From contig JAKVAQ010000030.1 of assembly GCA_022447665.1 (NCBI GenBank), positions 1-62,291 of the forward strand: 62,291 nt of DNA, in the 5' to 3' direction. This DNA comes from Crocinitomicaceae bacterium (GTDB taxonomy: Bacteria; Bacteroidota; Bacteroidia; Flavobacteriales_D; Crocinitomicaceae). Below, in pieces: positions 43,149 through 53,443 of this stretch. Under the pieces are notes generated by a model, which was not told the DNA's origin, did not search any database, and saw only the letters and a list, made by a program, of their open reading frames with translations. Numbering within the stretch: position 1 is the stretch's first letter; each line of letters starts with the position of its first letter. The translations under genes were made by a program, and so were the position numbers.

Positions 43149-44210
43149 TTAGTACTCGTCGAATGATACTACCAATGTCTCAGAAGTCGGGTGCGCTTGA
43201 CACGTTAAAATGAATCCTTCTTCCACTTCTGATTCTTCCAATGCAAAATTTAGATCCATTTTAGCAGTACCTTCTAATATTTTTGCTCTACACGTGCAGC
43301 AAACACCACCTTTACATGAAAAAGGTACATCTGCGCCCATATCCTGAGCCGCTTGCAACACATCTTTATCCTCAGTATTTAATAAGAACTCATATTCTTC
43401 ATCATCAATAATAACTGTTACGTTACTATTTACATTAATACCTTCATCAGCTCCACCTTTCGATTCTTCCGTAGCAGCAGTAGGTGTTGTGAAGAGCTCG
43501 AAATGAATTTGATTCGCTTCTAATGTTGACAAAGAAAAATAGTCTTTAGCATTATTGATCATTTCTTCTGGTCCGCATAAATAAAGACCATCGATCGGAG
43601 CATCTTTTAAAATGTAATTTTTAAGATCAGCACATTTCGCCCTATCGATTCTTCCGTTTAAGACTGCATTTCCTGAATCTTCTCTCGAGTACACATAGTG
43701 CACTGTAACATTTGTGTTAGCCGTGTTTAAAGCATCAATCTCTTCTTTAAAAATAGTATCAGCTGCAGTTTTGTTTCCATAAATTAATGTTGCTGTTCCG
43801 TTTCCACTTTCTGCAATATCTTTAATCATTGAGAGTATTGGAGTGATCCCTGATCCTGCAGCCATGAATAAATGATTGTTTACTTTTTCATCAAGTACAA
43901 ACCCTCCCATTGGAGCCATAACATCCATCACATCTCCTTCTTTCAAATTATCATAGGCGTAGTTCGAAAACTTACCATTCTCAATGGCTTTAACCGCCAC
44001 AGTTAAATCACCAGAATTTGGAGAAGAACAAATTGAATATGATCTTCTTACATCTTCACCATTAATATCTGCTCTTAAGGTTAAATACTGACCTGACTTA
44101 AATTTGAAGTCTCCTTCAAGTTCTGCTGGAACATCAAAAGTAATAGCCACTGTTTTAGCAGCTTCGCGAGTAATTTTAGAGATACTTAACTTGTGAAAAT
44201 TCGTGCTCAT
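43149..44210 (-). CDS. PaaE-like ferredoxin/flavin oxidoreductase
   Basis: 353 residues: an FAD-binding domain (RRSYSICSS, R55-S63), an NAD(P)H domain (AAGSGITPIL, YGNKTAADTIF, LCGPEEM), and a C-terminal plant-type [2Fe-2S] ferredoxin with C299-x4-C304-x2-C307 and C337. This is the arrangement of PaaE, the reductase of the phenylacetyl-CoA epoxidase, but paaABCD are not here, so it may serve another oxygenase or desaturase. It has its own TATTTTTG promoter box. The name follows architecture, not proven role. Confidence 0.85.
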   Translation of the reverse strand: MSTNFHKLSISKITREAAKTVAITFDVPAELEGDFKFKSGQYLTLRADINGEDVRRSYSICSSPNSGDLTVAVKAIENGKFSNYAYDNLKEGDVMDVMAPMGGFVLDEKVNNHLFMAAGSGITPILSMIKDIAESGNGTATLIYGNKTAADTIFKEEIDALNTANTNVTVHYVYSREDSGNAVLNGRIDRAKCADLKNYILKDAPIDGLYLCGPEEMINNAKDYFSLSTLEANQIHFELFTTPTAATEESKGGADEGINVNSNVTVIIDDEEYEFLLNTEDKDVLQAAQDMGADVPFSCKGGVCCTCRAKILEGTAKMDLNFALEESEVEEGFILTCQAHPTSETLVVSFDEY

Positions 44211-44228
44211 TATGTTTCAATTTTGGTA

Positions 44229-44236
44229 CAAAAATA
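44229..44236 (-). promoter_or_regulatory. -7 box of the PaaE-like gene promoter
   Basis: Minus-strand TATTTTTG, full match to TAnnTTTG, 18 bases before the start codon. Confidence 0.55.
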
Positions 44237-44332
44237 GTGTTCTTATTTAAATGAAATGTTTTTGGCCTAATTCATTATCTTTAAGCCAAAGCTGTTAAAA
44301 GCTAACCGCCCAAAACATCAAAAGTTGCATTA

Positions 44333-46306
44333 ATGAATCATTCTTTTTTTAAAATAAGTCTTACAACGCTTGCCATAATAACTATACCCTATTTTGGAAT
44401 GGCACAAAAAACAGGTAAAGGAGACGATGACAATCAAATTGAAAAATATCAAAAATTATTTCCTTCAAGTGCTGGGGTAATTTTGAACCACAAGCAAACA
44501 GTAAATATTTCAGTCAACAAAACGGGAGAATTAGATATTTACGAAACGGATTATGAAGAGATTCTCTATATCAACGAGTCTTGCAAATATTATAACGATC
44601 AAAGTATCACTACTTCAGACTTTTTTGAGGATATCACAGCTATTTCTGCCATGGTGATAAGGCCTAATGGTAAAAAAATAAAACTAAAAAAAGACGCCTA
44701 TCGAAAAATTGATGCCGCAAGAGATAGTTGGGTATTTCATGATGAAAACAAGGAAATCTACTTTGATTTAGGCGATATCGAAATTGGGACAAAAACCATC
44801 ATCTCGTATACTAGAAAAATCAAAATTCCAGAGTTTTTTGATGTGTTCCATTTCATTTCAAGTTTTCCCGGATATAACTCGGAAATTGACATTACTTATC
44901 CAGCAAACATGGACTTAGCCTTTTACGAGCAATCTTTTGAAAAATTTGACATCAAAAAAACAGAAACTATTGGCAAAAAGGGGATGAAAAACATTCAATG
45001 GAAGTTAAACGAAGTTCCTGGCTATAGAGTTGAAGATGGAGCCATAAGTACGCGATACACTATTCCGCACGTGGTGGCTCAAATTAAATCCTATGAGTTT
45101 AATGGAACGACTAAAGAAGTTATTCCGGACATTAAAGGACTGCACAATTATTTCCAAGAGTTTCTTTTAGCAAAAGGTGATGAATCTAATAGATCAGAAC
45201 TCAACTCTATTGTAAGAAAGGTCATTAAAGATAAAGAGACCCAGAAAGAAAAAATGGATACCATATTTAATTGGGTTCAAGACAACATTAAATACATCGC
45301 TTTTGAAGATGGAATCAACGGTTATGTTCCGCGTTCGTGCAGCCAAGTCATGAAAAATCGATTTGGTGATTGTAAAGACATGGGGAATTTGTTAGTGGAG
45401 ATGCTGACATTTGCAGGTGTTGAAGGAGCATACGTTGCATGGGTAGGTACAAGAGACATCCCTTACAAAATGGGAGACATTCCTGTACCTTTTGCTTGCA
45501 ATCATGTTATTTGCGTTGTAGAGAAACCTGAGGGTGGATATTACTACCTAGATGCTACTAATTCTGAAGGCTCTTATTATTTACCAACTGAAGGAATTCA
45601 ATCAAAAGATTTATTAATTCACAAGGGAAAAGACCAATTCGAACTTCATGACATAGCCCCAGTGGAGGCTGAAATAAACTACTTTAAAAGTATAATCAAC
45701 TTCACGTTTATTGATGGCGATTCCCTACGTGGAAGCGGTACAGATTATTATGGTGGTTACGAAAGAGAAGATAGAGCTTATTACCTTGAAAATACAGATG
45801 AAGAAGATAGAAGAGATTATGTAAAAGACCTCGCATTAAACGGAGAAAATAAATACACCTTAAACGATTACTCAATCAAGAACTTAACGGAAAAGAACCA
45901 GGAACTTATCATTAACTATGATTTTGCGGCAAGTGGTTTATTAATAGCCTTTAAAAATGATTACATACTAAACCCTACACTGTTTAAACCAGGGGTGAGT
46001 CGTTACAATCCAGAGGACCATACCCAACCGCGCAAAAAAGCGCACCACAGAACTGTTGAATACATTTTCAACTTTACTGTTCCAAGTAATTACAAGGTTA
46101 AAGAGGTTCCTGAAGCCATTTCTTATGCCCATGATCTTTTTACCTACAATGCCGATTTTAGTTTAAAGGATGGTGTATTTTCTGTAAAGCACCGCTACCA
46201 ATACAAGCTATTACAGATCACTCCAGATTTATTCCCAGCATGGAATGAGTTCTCAAGAGCCATTCAACTTGCTGTAACCCAAAACATCATTTTAGAAAAA
46301 AATTAA
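44333..46306 (+). CDS. DUF3857 protein with active-looking transglutaminase domain
   Basis: 657 residues, signal peptide (MNHSFFKISLTTLAIITIPYFGMAQ), an N-terminal DUF3857 beta domain (about 50-250), then a transglutaminase-like domain whose Cys-His-Asp triad is visible: C347 in RFGDCKDMGNLL, His in CNHVICVV, Asp in YYLDATN. A beta-rich C-terminal region follows. Such proteins are frequent in Bacteroidota envelopes; substrate unknown. It is followed after 12 bases by a second protein of the same family whose triad is degraded. Confidence 0.85.
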   Translation: MNHSFFKISLTTLAIITIPYFGMAQKTGKGDDDNQIEKYQKLFPSSAGVILNHKQTVNISVNKTGELDIYETDYEEILYINESCKYYNDQSITTSDFFEDITAISAMVIRPNGKKIKLKKDAYRKIDAARDSWVFHDENKEIYFDLGDIEIGTKTIISYTRKIKIPEFFDVFHFISSFPGYNSEIDITYPANMDLAFYEQSFEKFDIKKTETIGKKGMKNIQWKLNEVPGYRVEDGAISTRYTIPHVVAQIKSYEFNGTTKEVIPDIKGLHNYFQEFLLAKGDESNRSELNSIVRKVIKDKETQKEKMDTIFNWVQDNIKYIAFEDGINGYVPRSCSQVMKNRFGDCKDMGNLLVEMLTFAGVEGAYVAWVGTRDIPYKMGDIPVPFACNHVICVVEKPEGGYYYLDATNSEGSYYLPTEGIQSKDLLIHKGKDQFELHDIAPVEAEINYFKSIINFTFIDGDSLRGSGTDYYGGYEREDRAYYLENTDEEDRRDYVKDLALNGENKYTLNDYSIKNLTEKNQELIINYDFAASGLLIAFKNDYILNPTLFKPGVSRYNPEDHTQPRKKAHHRTVEYIFNFTVPSNYKVKEVPEAISYAHDLFTYNADFSLKDGVFSVKHRYQYKLLQITPDLFPAWNEFSRAIQLAVTQNIILEKN

Positions 46307-46318
46307 TAGACCTGAACT

Positions 46319-48259
46319 ATGAAAAATTTAGTCTTAATAGTATTTCTTATTAGTGCGGGTCTTTTAAATGCCCAACAATATCCCTTTTGGGAACACTATG
46401 AACTTCCAAAGAATCAAAAACAGTCTGACTATAATCATCCCGATGAGATTTATTATTATACAAAATTCTTAACCGCCGTTGAATACGAATACGATTACAC
46501 TTACAATCAATATTACAAATACTATACAGAGCATTACAGGGTGAAGCTCCAAACTGATTTAGCGATTGAGGAGTTCAATAAGGTATATATTTCTTTAGAG
46601 GATGTTGTTGCCGTAAAACGTGTGGAAGCTAGAATTATAAAGGAAGATAAAGTTGTTGAATTAAAACCTGAAATAGAAGAATTTTTTAGTGATGACGAAA
46701 GTGAACAATATCAGTATTTTCCGGTAAGTGGCTTAGAATTAGGCGATGAATTGGAAATTGTTTACACGGTGAAGATGGAACCGGAATACGACGGTGATCA
46801 GCATTATTTTCAAGGAGAGATTCCTATTTATGATTTTGATTTTTATCTGATTTCTGGTATCGACTCAAAGTTCGCTTTTAAAGCCCATAATGGATTCAAA
46901 GAACCAGAGAAAATAGATACAATACTCCACAGGAACCAATGGTATTGCCATATGGATACTATTCCAGCCGTAAGAAGCGAATACTTCTCTGAATATGCCA
47001 ACAACATAATGAAACTGGATGTGGCACTTACAGCGGTTGTTTCAGGAACTGAAGAGGATTATTCACCTTTTCAAAACTTCGCTGATCTACTAAATTGGGT
47101 ATATAATGTACCACAATCAAGTAAGGTTATTAAAAAAGTACACGCTCTAAATGATCGAATTGGTGTAAACAATACTCGAAATACTCGTGAAAGAATTCGC
47201 TTGATTGAAGATTACATGAAAACGGAATTCAATATGTATGGTGCGAATCCAGGCGATGATTTTGCCGAGATGATAGAAAATGAAAAAGGAGGGGTAGTTG
47301 ACGCTATTTTACTTTACATGTGTATGTTCGATGATGCCGGAATAGCTTACGAATATGGTTTTATTACAAACCGCTATGAAACTACCTTTGAAGATGATAT
47401 AGAGTCGCAATTTTTCATGCAGAATTACTTCTTTTTCTTCCCTGATGTAAAAGAATACCTAGCTCCAATAGACTTTTCTTCACGCATGGGATATTTAGAT
47501 GCAGAATGGATTCCAAACAATGCTTTCCATGTTACTCAATTGACCTATCCGCGAACTTCAAGTTTTGAGGTTAAACCAGTACCTGCAGTTGAAGCAAAAG
47601 ATAACACAGACAGCACAGTTATTCATATTAAGCTCGCAGACAACATGCTGGATGTCGAGATTTCAGTAGAACGCTATTTGATGGGATACAAAGCCGGTGA
47701 ATCCCAACTATACTACCAGATTTACAGAGAACAGCGTCAAAAAGAAGTTGAACAAGACTTATTAAATTTCTTAAACGATCGCTCTCAATACAAGCTATCA
47801 ACACTTGAAAACATATCGCCAGAAGTTGCTTTTCTCAAACCTATTATAGCAAAGGGCACGGTTACAGATTTAGCCACACCTTTAATAGAAAAAGCTGGGG
47901 ATCTAACCATCTTTAAATTGGGTGAGATATTTGGTGAATACGTTAGTCTTGATGAAATTAGAAAAAAGCAGTTTGATTTCGTCTTTAGCAAAGCTTCCTT
48001 TAACTCAACCACTATTCATTTAGAGCTACCTGAAGGGGTAGAAGTACAAAATCCAGAATCGATTGAAGTAGCAGATAACATTTCTTCTGAAGACAATGTT
48101 ATTATTCGCCCAAGCCTTACAATCAAAGGTAATATGGTGACTTATGAATTAAAGGAAAGATGGTTTGATACACGTTATAGTATAGATCAAAAAGAGGATC
48201 TAATGAAGGTGTTCGCTTTTTACGCCAACTTATCAAAAATGAACTTGATCTTGAAGTAG
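46319..48259 (+). CDS. DUF3857-family protein with degenerate transglutaminase domain
   Basis: 646 residues with signal peptide MKNLVLIVFLISAGLLNA, same architecture as the preceding protein (DUF3857 part with GLELGDELEIVYTVK, helical middle). Where the first protein has GDCKD, this one has GGVVD (KGGVVDAILLYMCMF), so the nucleophile Cys is gone, and the His and Asp motifs are also not recognisable. It is therefore likely a pseudoenzyme, perhaps a partner of the first protein. Not a truncated gene: length and frame are intact. Confidence 0.75.
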   Translation: MKNLVLIVFLISAGLLNAQQYPFWEHYELPKNQKQSDYNHPDEIYYYTKFLTAVEYEYDYTYNQYYKYYTEHYRVKLQTDLAIEEFNKVYISLEDVVAVKRVEARIIKEDKVVELKPEIEEFFSDDESEQYQYFPVSGLELGDELEIVYTVKMEPEYDGDQHYFQGEIPIYDFDFYLISGIDSKFAFKAHNGFKEPEKIDTILHRNQWYCHMDTIPAVRSEYFSEYANNIMKLDVALTAVVSGTEEDYSPFQNFADLLNWVYNVPQSSKVIKKVHALNDRIGVNNTRNTRERIRLIEDYMKTEFNMYGANPGDDFAEMIENEKGGVVDAILLYMCMFDDAGIAYEYGFITNRYETTFEDDIESQFFMQNYFFFFPDVKEYLAPIDFSSRMGYLDAEWIPNNAFHVTQLTYPRTSSFEVKPVPAVEAKDNTDSTVIHIKLADNMLDVEISVERYLMGYKAGESQLYYQIYREQRQKEVEQDLLNFLNDRSQYKLSTLENISPEVAFLKPIIAKGTVTDLATPLIEKAGDLTIFKLGEIFGEYVSLDEIRKKQFDFVFSKASFNSTTIHLELPEGVEVQNPESIEVADNISSEDNVIIRPSLTIKGNMVTYELKERWFDTRYSIDQKEDLMKVFAFYANLSKMNLILK

Positions 48260-48333
48260 TTTTCTTTCGGGCCAAAACCACTCACATAGGATTTCAAACA
48301 TTTTAATAAATTCTTTGTTCCATTTATAACTGT

Positions 48334-48369
48334 TATGAAGTATTAGAAGCGTTTCTTCGTAACTTCATA
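48334..48369. repeat. nested inverted repeat upstream of the subtilase gene
   Basis: TATGAAGT (48334-48341) pairs with ACTTCATA (48362-48369), and inside it GAAG pairs with CTTC. No T-tract follows, so not a terminator. It is in the 5' region of the subtilase gene, 54 bases before its start. Regulatory dyad or mRNA leader structure; chance not excluded. Confidence 0.35.
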
Positions 48370-48422
48370 GAGTAAGATTAGTGAGACTATATTGTCGTAC
48401 AGCTAATTGAACAAATCACCCC

Positions 48423-51400
48423 ATGAAGAAACTGCTACTACTTATTACAAGTATTGGTCTTACTTTGGTATCATCTCAAACTGCCAACGCTCAAGAAAAA
48501 CAAGACTTGTTATTATTAAAATCTGGTTCGTACAAACTTCCATTAAACACAAAATCATTTATTGCCGAACCAGGGTATGAATCATCTGAACTTGTTAACG
48601 GTCATTATTACCGTATTCTGCAATTTTCAGAAATACCAAAATCCGCGGACAAAGCCGAATTAGAAGATAAGGGAATAAAACTCTTCGACTATCTTCCCGA
48701 CATGGCGTTTTATGCCTCAATCGATAAAGATGCTGACTTAACTGTCCTTTCAGAGAAGAACGTGATCGCAGTATCACCAATTAAAAGAGAATATAAACTA
48801 ATCCCAGAACTAGTTGAAGGCAAAATCGCAGATTGGGCACTTAAACCGAATAACCAGGTAGGAATCAATTTCACATTCTTCGATGATGTACAATTAGCAA
48901 CGGTTCAAAAAGATGTTCAAGCCTTAGGTGCAACGATTACTTTCGATCTATTTCCGCAAGTAATGACCATCATTATAGATATTGATCAATTAGAAACATT
49001 ATACATGTTGCCTTATGTTTATTATTTCGAATTCATGGATCCTCCAGAAGAGCCAGAAGGTTGGGAAGACGTTTCTAATCATAGATCTAACTACCTTCAT
49101 AATCCACTAGGTGCGGGCACTCCTTACACTGGCGATGGTGTTACAATAATGATGCATGATGACGGCCCAATTGGCCCTCATATTGACTACCAAGGAAGAA
49201 CAACAACTGCTACCAGCGCTAATTATGGCGATCACGGAGATCATTGTGCCGGCATAATTATGGGAGCTGGAAATATTAATCAGGATGCTATCGGGAACGC
49301 TCCTGGTGCGCATTTATACGTGTATGGTTCTGGAAATGGAAACTACACAAGAGTAGAAACCTTGGTAGACACCGCTAATCTTGTAATCACTTCTAAAAGT
49401 TATGGCGATGGTAACAATGCCGGATACACTAACCTAACAAGAATATTAGATGATCAATGTTGGGACTACGATCAGCTTGTTCATGTATTCTCAGCAGGAA
49501 ATTCTGGAACATCAAATTTCGGATACGGCGCAGGTGCAGGCTGGGGAAATATCACTGGCGGACACAAACAAGGTAAAAATGTCCTAGCCGTAGGTAACTT
49601 ATCGGATAGAGATGTTTTAAACAACAGCAGCAGCCGTGGACCGGCAGCAGATGGTAGAATTAAGCCAGACATTTGCGCCGTAGGTACTGATGTTCTTTCA
49701 ACAATAGATGTAAATACGTACGATTATAAAACTGGAACTTCAATGGCTTGCCCTGCAGTGGCTGGATCATTAGCATTATTATACGAAGCGTACAGAGCGA
49801 TGCACGATGATCAAAACCCATCGGCAGCGCTAATTAATGGTGCTGTTTTAAATACTGCAGATGATTTAGGTAATCCTGGACCTGATTTTAGATTTGGCTG
49901 GGGTAGAATAAACGTACGAAGAGCCTACAATCTTATTGAAGCTGAAAATTATCAAAATGGGATAATTGAAGAAGACCAAATGAACAATCACACCATAAAC
50001 GTTCCTTCGAACACAAAGCAGCTTCGCGTTATGGTATATTGGACTGATTACAGAGGAACTCCTTCTGCCTCAAAAGCATTGGTAAATGATCTTAATATGA
50101 CCATGTCAGGTCCTGATGGATCAAGCTACCTTCCATTGGTACTTAACCCATCTCCTAGCCCAAGTTTATTGGATGCTGATGCTGAGCCTGGAATTGATGA
50201 TCTCAACAATGTAGAGCAAATAGTTATTGACAATCCTGCTGCTGGAAACTTTGCTATCAATATTGAAGGATATAACATTCCACAAGGACCACAACCTTAT
50301 TATATTGTTTACGAAGTAATTCAGAACGACTTAGCTGTTACTTGGCCATTTGGTGGTGAAAGTGTAACTCCCGGAACTGTTGAGTTAGTGCGTTGGGATG
50401 CGATTGGAACAAGTGAATCATTTACTGTTGAATACACCATCGATGACGGTGTTACTTGGGAAGAAATTGGTTCTTCTGCTGCCGGACATAGAAGATTTCA
50501 AGTATGGAATGTTCCAGATGAAATAATTTCAGGAACTTGTAGAATAAGAGTAACGCGTGGATCGGACGTGGTGGAAGGACAGAATTTCAGTATTATAGGT
50601 CGTCCGGACGACTTAGACGTTGAGTGGGCTTGTCCTAATTCCTTTAACTTTTCTTGGGATCCTGTAGATGGTGCCGTCGCCTATGAAGTTTATTTATTGG
50701 GTGAGAAGTACATGGATTCTGCTGGATATGTTACCACAACCAATGCTACAGTGTATGCTAGCTCATCTGAAGAGCAATGGGTAAGTGTTAGGGCAATTGG
50801 TGCAGACGGCGCAAGAGGTAAGCGAGCTATTGCTCTAAGAAAAGCTCCAGGTACTTCGGGTTGTGACCTAGAAGATCCTATTGGTAATTTCATTGCAGAA
50901 TGTACACAAGTAGGTCCAAATTCTTGTGTTCAGTTTACAGACCTTTCAATTAATGCTGGTCAAGGAGCCGCTTGGGAATGGTTCTTCCCTGGAGGTTCTC
51001 CAGAAACCTCAATCTATGAAAATCCGGTAGTATGTTATGATACTGAAGGAATTTACGATGTTCAACTTATCGTTAAAAACGGGGTTGGAGAAGATACTGT
51101 ATTCATGTCACAATACATTCAGGTAACCCCTTCAACAGCATTACCAATTAAAGAAGACTTTGAAGCAACTGTATTGCCAATGGATTGGGCTACTAGTACT
51201 TCGGGCGTTGGATATGCTGGCATTGTTTCGAATGTTTCGGCTTATGGAAAAGGGTCTTCAAGTTATTTCTTTGATAATTTCTACAGTGAAAATGGATCAG
51301 TTAGTATGATCACCACACAGCACTTAGACTTCACCTCAGAAACCCTATATGAATTACAGTTTGATGTGGCATACGCACAGCGTGGAACCTCTTCTGACTC

Positions 51401-51908
51401 ATTGAAAGTATTTGTTCAAAACGGATGCGGAGGAACGATGCAATTAATCTACTCTAGTGGTGGAAATGCGTTGTCTACTGCAGATGCAACTGACGCAGTT
51501 TTTGTGCCGACTATAGACCAATGGAGAAATGAACATATTCCGCTTAGCCCTTATATTGGAGCACAATCGTTGAACATTGTTTTTGTCAATTACTCAGCAA
51601 ACGGAAACAATATTTATGTGGACAATATCAATGTTCTCGTTTCAGAAGAAAACTTTGAAGAAATTGCCATTACCTTATTCCCTAACCCTGTAACAGATGA
51701 ACTGAATATTGCGGGTATGGTTGAGGGTGAAGAAACAACAATTAGAATTTACGCTGCAGACGGAAAGGTGATTTTTGAGAACAAATTCATTGCACCAGGA
51801 GGAACCGCTGTGCTCAATACAGGATATTTAGCTAATGGTATGTATGTGATTGAAATTGAATCTGCTTCAAAATCACATAAAGAGAAATTGATAAAAGGAG
51901 ATATTTAG
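48423..51908 (+). CDS. S8 (subtilisin-like) peptidase, T9SS type A cargo
   Basis: 1161 residues. Signal peptide (to about 23), N-terminal propeptide-like domain (to about 215), peptidase S8 domain with catalytic Asp about 246 (MMHDDGP), H271 (GDHGDHCAG) and S440 (GTSMACPAVAG), an Ig-like domain (VTWPFGGESV), a fibronectin-like domain, a PKD-like domain (WEWFFPGGSPETS), a jellyroll region (about 920-1070), and a T9SS type A sorting domain (ITLFPNPVTDEL, ending SHKEKLIKGDI). A secreted or cell-surface protease. Ends 2 bases from convergent mpl. Confidence 0.92.
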   Translation: MKKLLLLITSIGLTLVSSQTANAQEKQDLLLLKSGSYKLPLNTKSFIAEPGYESSELVNGHYYRILQFSEIPKSADKAELEDKGIKLFDYLPDMAFYASIDKDADLTVLSEKNVIAVSPIKREYKLIPELVEGKIADWALKPNNQVGINFTFFDDVQLATVQKDVQALGATITFDLFPQVMTIIIDIDQLETLYMLPYVYYFEFMDPPEEPEGWEDVSNHRSNYLHNPLGAGTPYTGDGVTIMMHDDGPIGPHIDYQGRTTTATSANYGDHGDHCAGIIMGAGNINQDAIGNAPGAHLYVYGSGNGNYTRVETLVDTANLVITSKSYGDGNNAGYTNLTRILDDQCWDYDQLVHVFSAGNSGTSNFGYGAGAGWGNITGGHKQGKNVLAVGNLSDRDVLNNSSSRGPAADGRIKPDICAVGTDVLSTIDVNTYDYKTGTSMACPAVAGSLALLYEAYRAMHDDQNPSAALINGAVLNTADDLGNPGPDFRFGWGRINVRRAYNLIEAENYQNGIIEEDQMNNHTINVPSNTKQLRVMVYWTDYRGTPSASKALVNDLNMTMSGPDGSSYLPLVLNPSPSPSLLDADAEPGIDDLNNVEQIVIDNPAAGNFAINIEGYNIPQGPQPYYIVYEVIQNDLAVTWPFGGESVTPGTVELVRWDAIGTSESFTVEYTIDDGVTWEEIGSSAAGHRRFQVWNVPDEIISGTCRIRVTRGSDVVEGQNFSIIGRPDDLDVEWACPNSFNFSWDPVDGAVAYEVYLLGEKYMDSAGYVTTTNATVYASSSEEQWVSVRAIGADGARGKRAIALRKAPGTSGCDLEDPIGNFIAECTQVGPNSCVQFTDLSINAGQGAAWEWFFPGGSPETSIYENPVVCYDTEGIYDVQLIVKNGVGEDTVFMSQYIQVTPSTALPIKEDFEATVLPMDWATSTSGVGYAGIVSNVSAYGKGSSSYFFDNFYSENGSVSMITTQHLDFTSETLYELQFDVAYAQRGTSSDSLKVFVQNGCGGTMQLIYSSGGNALSTADATDAVFVPTIDQWRNEHIPLSPYIGAQSLNIVFVNYSANGNNIYVDNINVLVSEENFEEIAITLFPNPVTDELNIAGMVEGEETTIRIYAADGKVIFENKFIAPGGTAVLNTGYLANGMYVIEIESASKSHKEKLIKGDI

Positions 51909-51910
51909 TT

Positions 51911-53263
51911 TTAGCTAAGTAACTCCTTTGCAAACTCATTTAAATTAATACCTCCAAAGTTACCTGAGCTCATTAGGAGCATTGAGGCGTTCTTCCACTC
52001 GGTATTTTTTAATACTCCCTCCACCTCTTGGCGAGCGTTTAGGATTTTAACATTATCTGTGGCGAAACATTCTTTTACAAACTCCTTTGTAATAGGTTCT
52101 AATTTCTTGTGCTCTATTACATGAGGATCAAAGTACACATAAGCCTCATCGGCTTTTGCCAGGCAATTCTCGTATTGTGGCAAGAAGTCCTTTTTTAATG
52201 AAGAAAATGTATGCAATTCCATACATGCTACAAGCTTTCTATCAGGAAACTGTTCTTTAACAGCGTTTACGGTTGCTTTGAGCTTAGAAGGGGAATGTGC
52301 GAAGTCTTTATACGCCTTACAAGAGTCATTTTCTGCTATCAACTCTAAACGCTTCGCTGCTCCCTTAAAGCTTTGTATAGCCGTATAAAACTCATCATCT
52401 GAAACCCCTATTTGATTCAAAACATTCTTGGCGCCATATAGATTGGATAAGTTATGGCGCCCAAAAATCTGGAGTTCATATTCCTTTCCTTCACTTTTCA
52501 AGGTCGTTTTCCCCTCTCCTACTTCATATTCTGGCACATCATAAGGGAACTGTTTAACATTTGGATATTTCGCCGCAATATTTCGTAAATGCTCATCTGG
52601 TTCAAAATAAACCAAACTTCCACCATCCTCTATACCCTGTACGAATATTTCAAACTGTTCTACATAATTTTCGAAAGTTGGGAATACATTTATATGATCC
52701 CAAGCCACTCCACTTAACAAGGCTACATCGGGTTTATACCAATGAAACTTTGGTCGGCGATCTATTGGGGACGATAAGTACTCGTCTCCCTCTAAAACCA
52801 TTACAGGAGCATCCGTCAGTTTAACCATACAATCAAAACCTTCCAATTGAGCCCCAACCATATAATCAGTTTCAATATTGAGTTCATTCATTACATGAAG
52901 AATCATTGAGGTTATAGTTGTCTTACCATGACTCCCTCCTATTACGATTCTTTTTTTATCCTTACTCTGAGCGTATAAAAACTCTGGATAAGAATAAATC
53001 TCTAACCCCAGTTCTTGTGCCTTCTTGAGTTCAGGATTATCCACTCTAGCATGCATTCCTAAAATTACAGCATCAAGTTCATTATGAATTAAATCAGTAT
53101 CCCAACCTATTTGAGTGGGAAGGATTCCTTTGCGATCTAATCGTGATTTAGAGGGCTCAAAGATCTCATCATCCGAACCTGTAACTTCATATCCTTTATC
53201 TTTCAAAGCGATGGCTAAGTTATGCATCGCGCTGCCTCCTATTGCTATAAAATGAACCTTCAT
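51911..53263 (-). CDS. mpl: Mpl murein tripeptide ligase
   Basis: Ligates recycled L-Ala-gamma-D-Glu-meso-DAP to UDP-MurNAc, feeding muropeptides back into peptidoglycan synthesis. 450 residues of the Mur-ligase fold: MKVHFIAIGGSAMHNLAIAL, ATP loop GGSHGKTT (109-116), EGDEYLSS, and HTFSS in the C-terminal domain. Distinguished from MurC by the SAMHNLA start and FAHSPSKLKATVNAVK. Transcribed alone. A probable small RNA gene lies on the other strand just upstream. Confidence 0.93.
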   Translation of the reverse strand: MKVHFIAIGGSAMHNLAIALKDKGYEVTGSDDEIFEPSKSRLDRKGILPTQIGWDTDLIHNELDAVILGMHARVDNPELKKAQELGLEIYSYPEFLYAQSKDKKRIVIGGSHGKTTITSMILHVMNELNIETDYMVGAQLEGFDCMVKLTDAPVMVLEGDEYLSSPIDRRPKFHWYKPDVALLSGVAWDHINVFPTFENYVEQFEIFVQGIEDGGSLVYFEPDEHLRNIAAKYPNVKQFPYDVPEYEVGEGKTTLKSEGKEYELQIFGRHNLSNLYGAKNVLNQIGVSDDEFYTAIQSFKGAAKRLELIAENDSCKAYKDFAHSPSKLKATVNAVKEQFPDRKLVACMELHTFSSLKKDFLPQYENCLAKADEAYVYFDPHVIEHKKLEPITKEFVKECFATDNVKILNARQEVEGVLKNTEWKNASMLLMSSGNFGGINLNEFAKELLS

Positions 53264-53431
53264 AATACTAAATTCATTAATTATCGCTTTTGAATTGATT
53301 ATAAGCGGAATTACTTATTTACAAGCACATGTTATTACCCTTTTAAGCGATTCTTTTCAATCATCCATCGACGGAAGTCTGAAATACGTCTTAAAAACGG
53401 TTTAATAGACCTTTAAACTAGATTTAACCCT

Positions 53432-53439
53432 TAAATTTG
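53432..53439 (+). promoter_or_regulatory. -7 box of small-RNA candidate 2
   Basis: TAAATTTG, a full match to TAnnTTTG. No TTG at good spacing upstream (only TTT at 17 bases), so a weaker promoter than that of candidate 1. No plus-strand protein gene follows for 2.9 kb. Confidence 0.5.
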
Positions 53440-53443
53440 TAGT

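Noticed and set aside
48334-48369. Transcription terminator before the subtilase gene
   Set aside because: The nested hairpin has no T-tract on either strand; retained only as a possible regulatory dyad.
48394-48400. Third copy of the two-box promoter (GTCGTAC) ahead of the subtilase gene
   Set aside because: The -10-like box and distance fit, but no GAACC box is present at 13 bases, so it is not counted.
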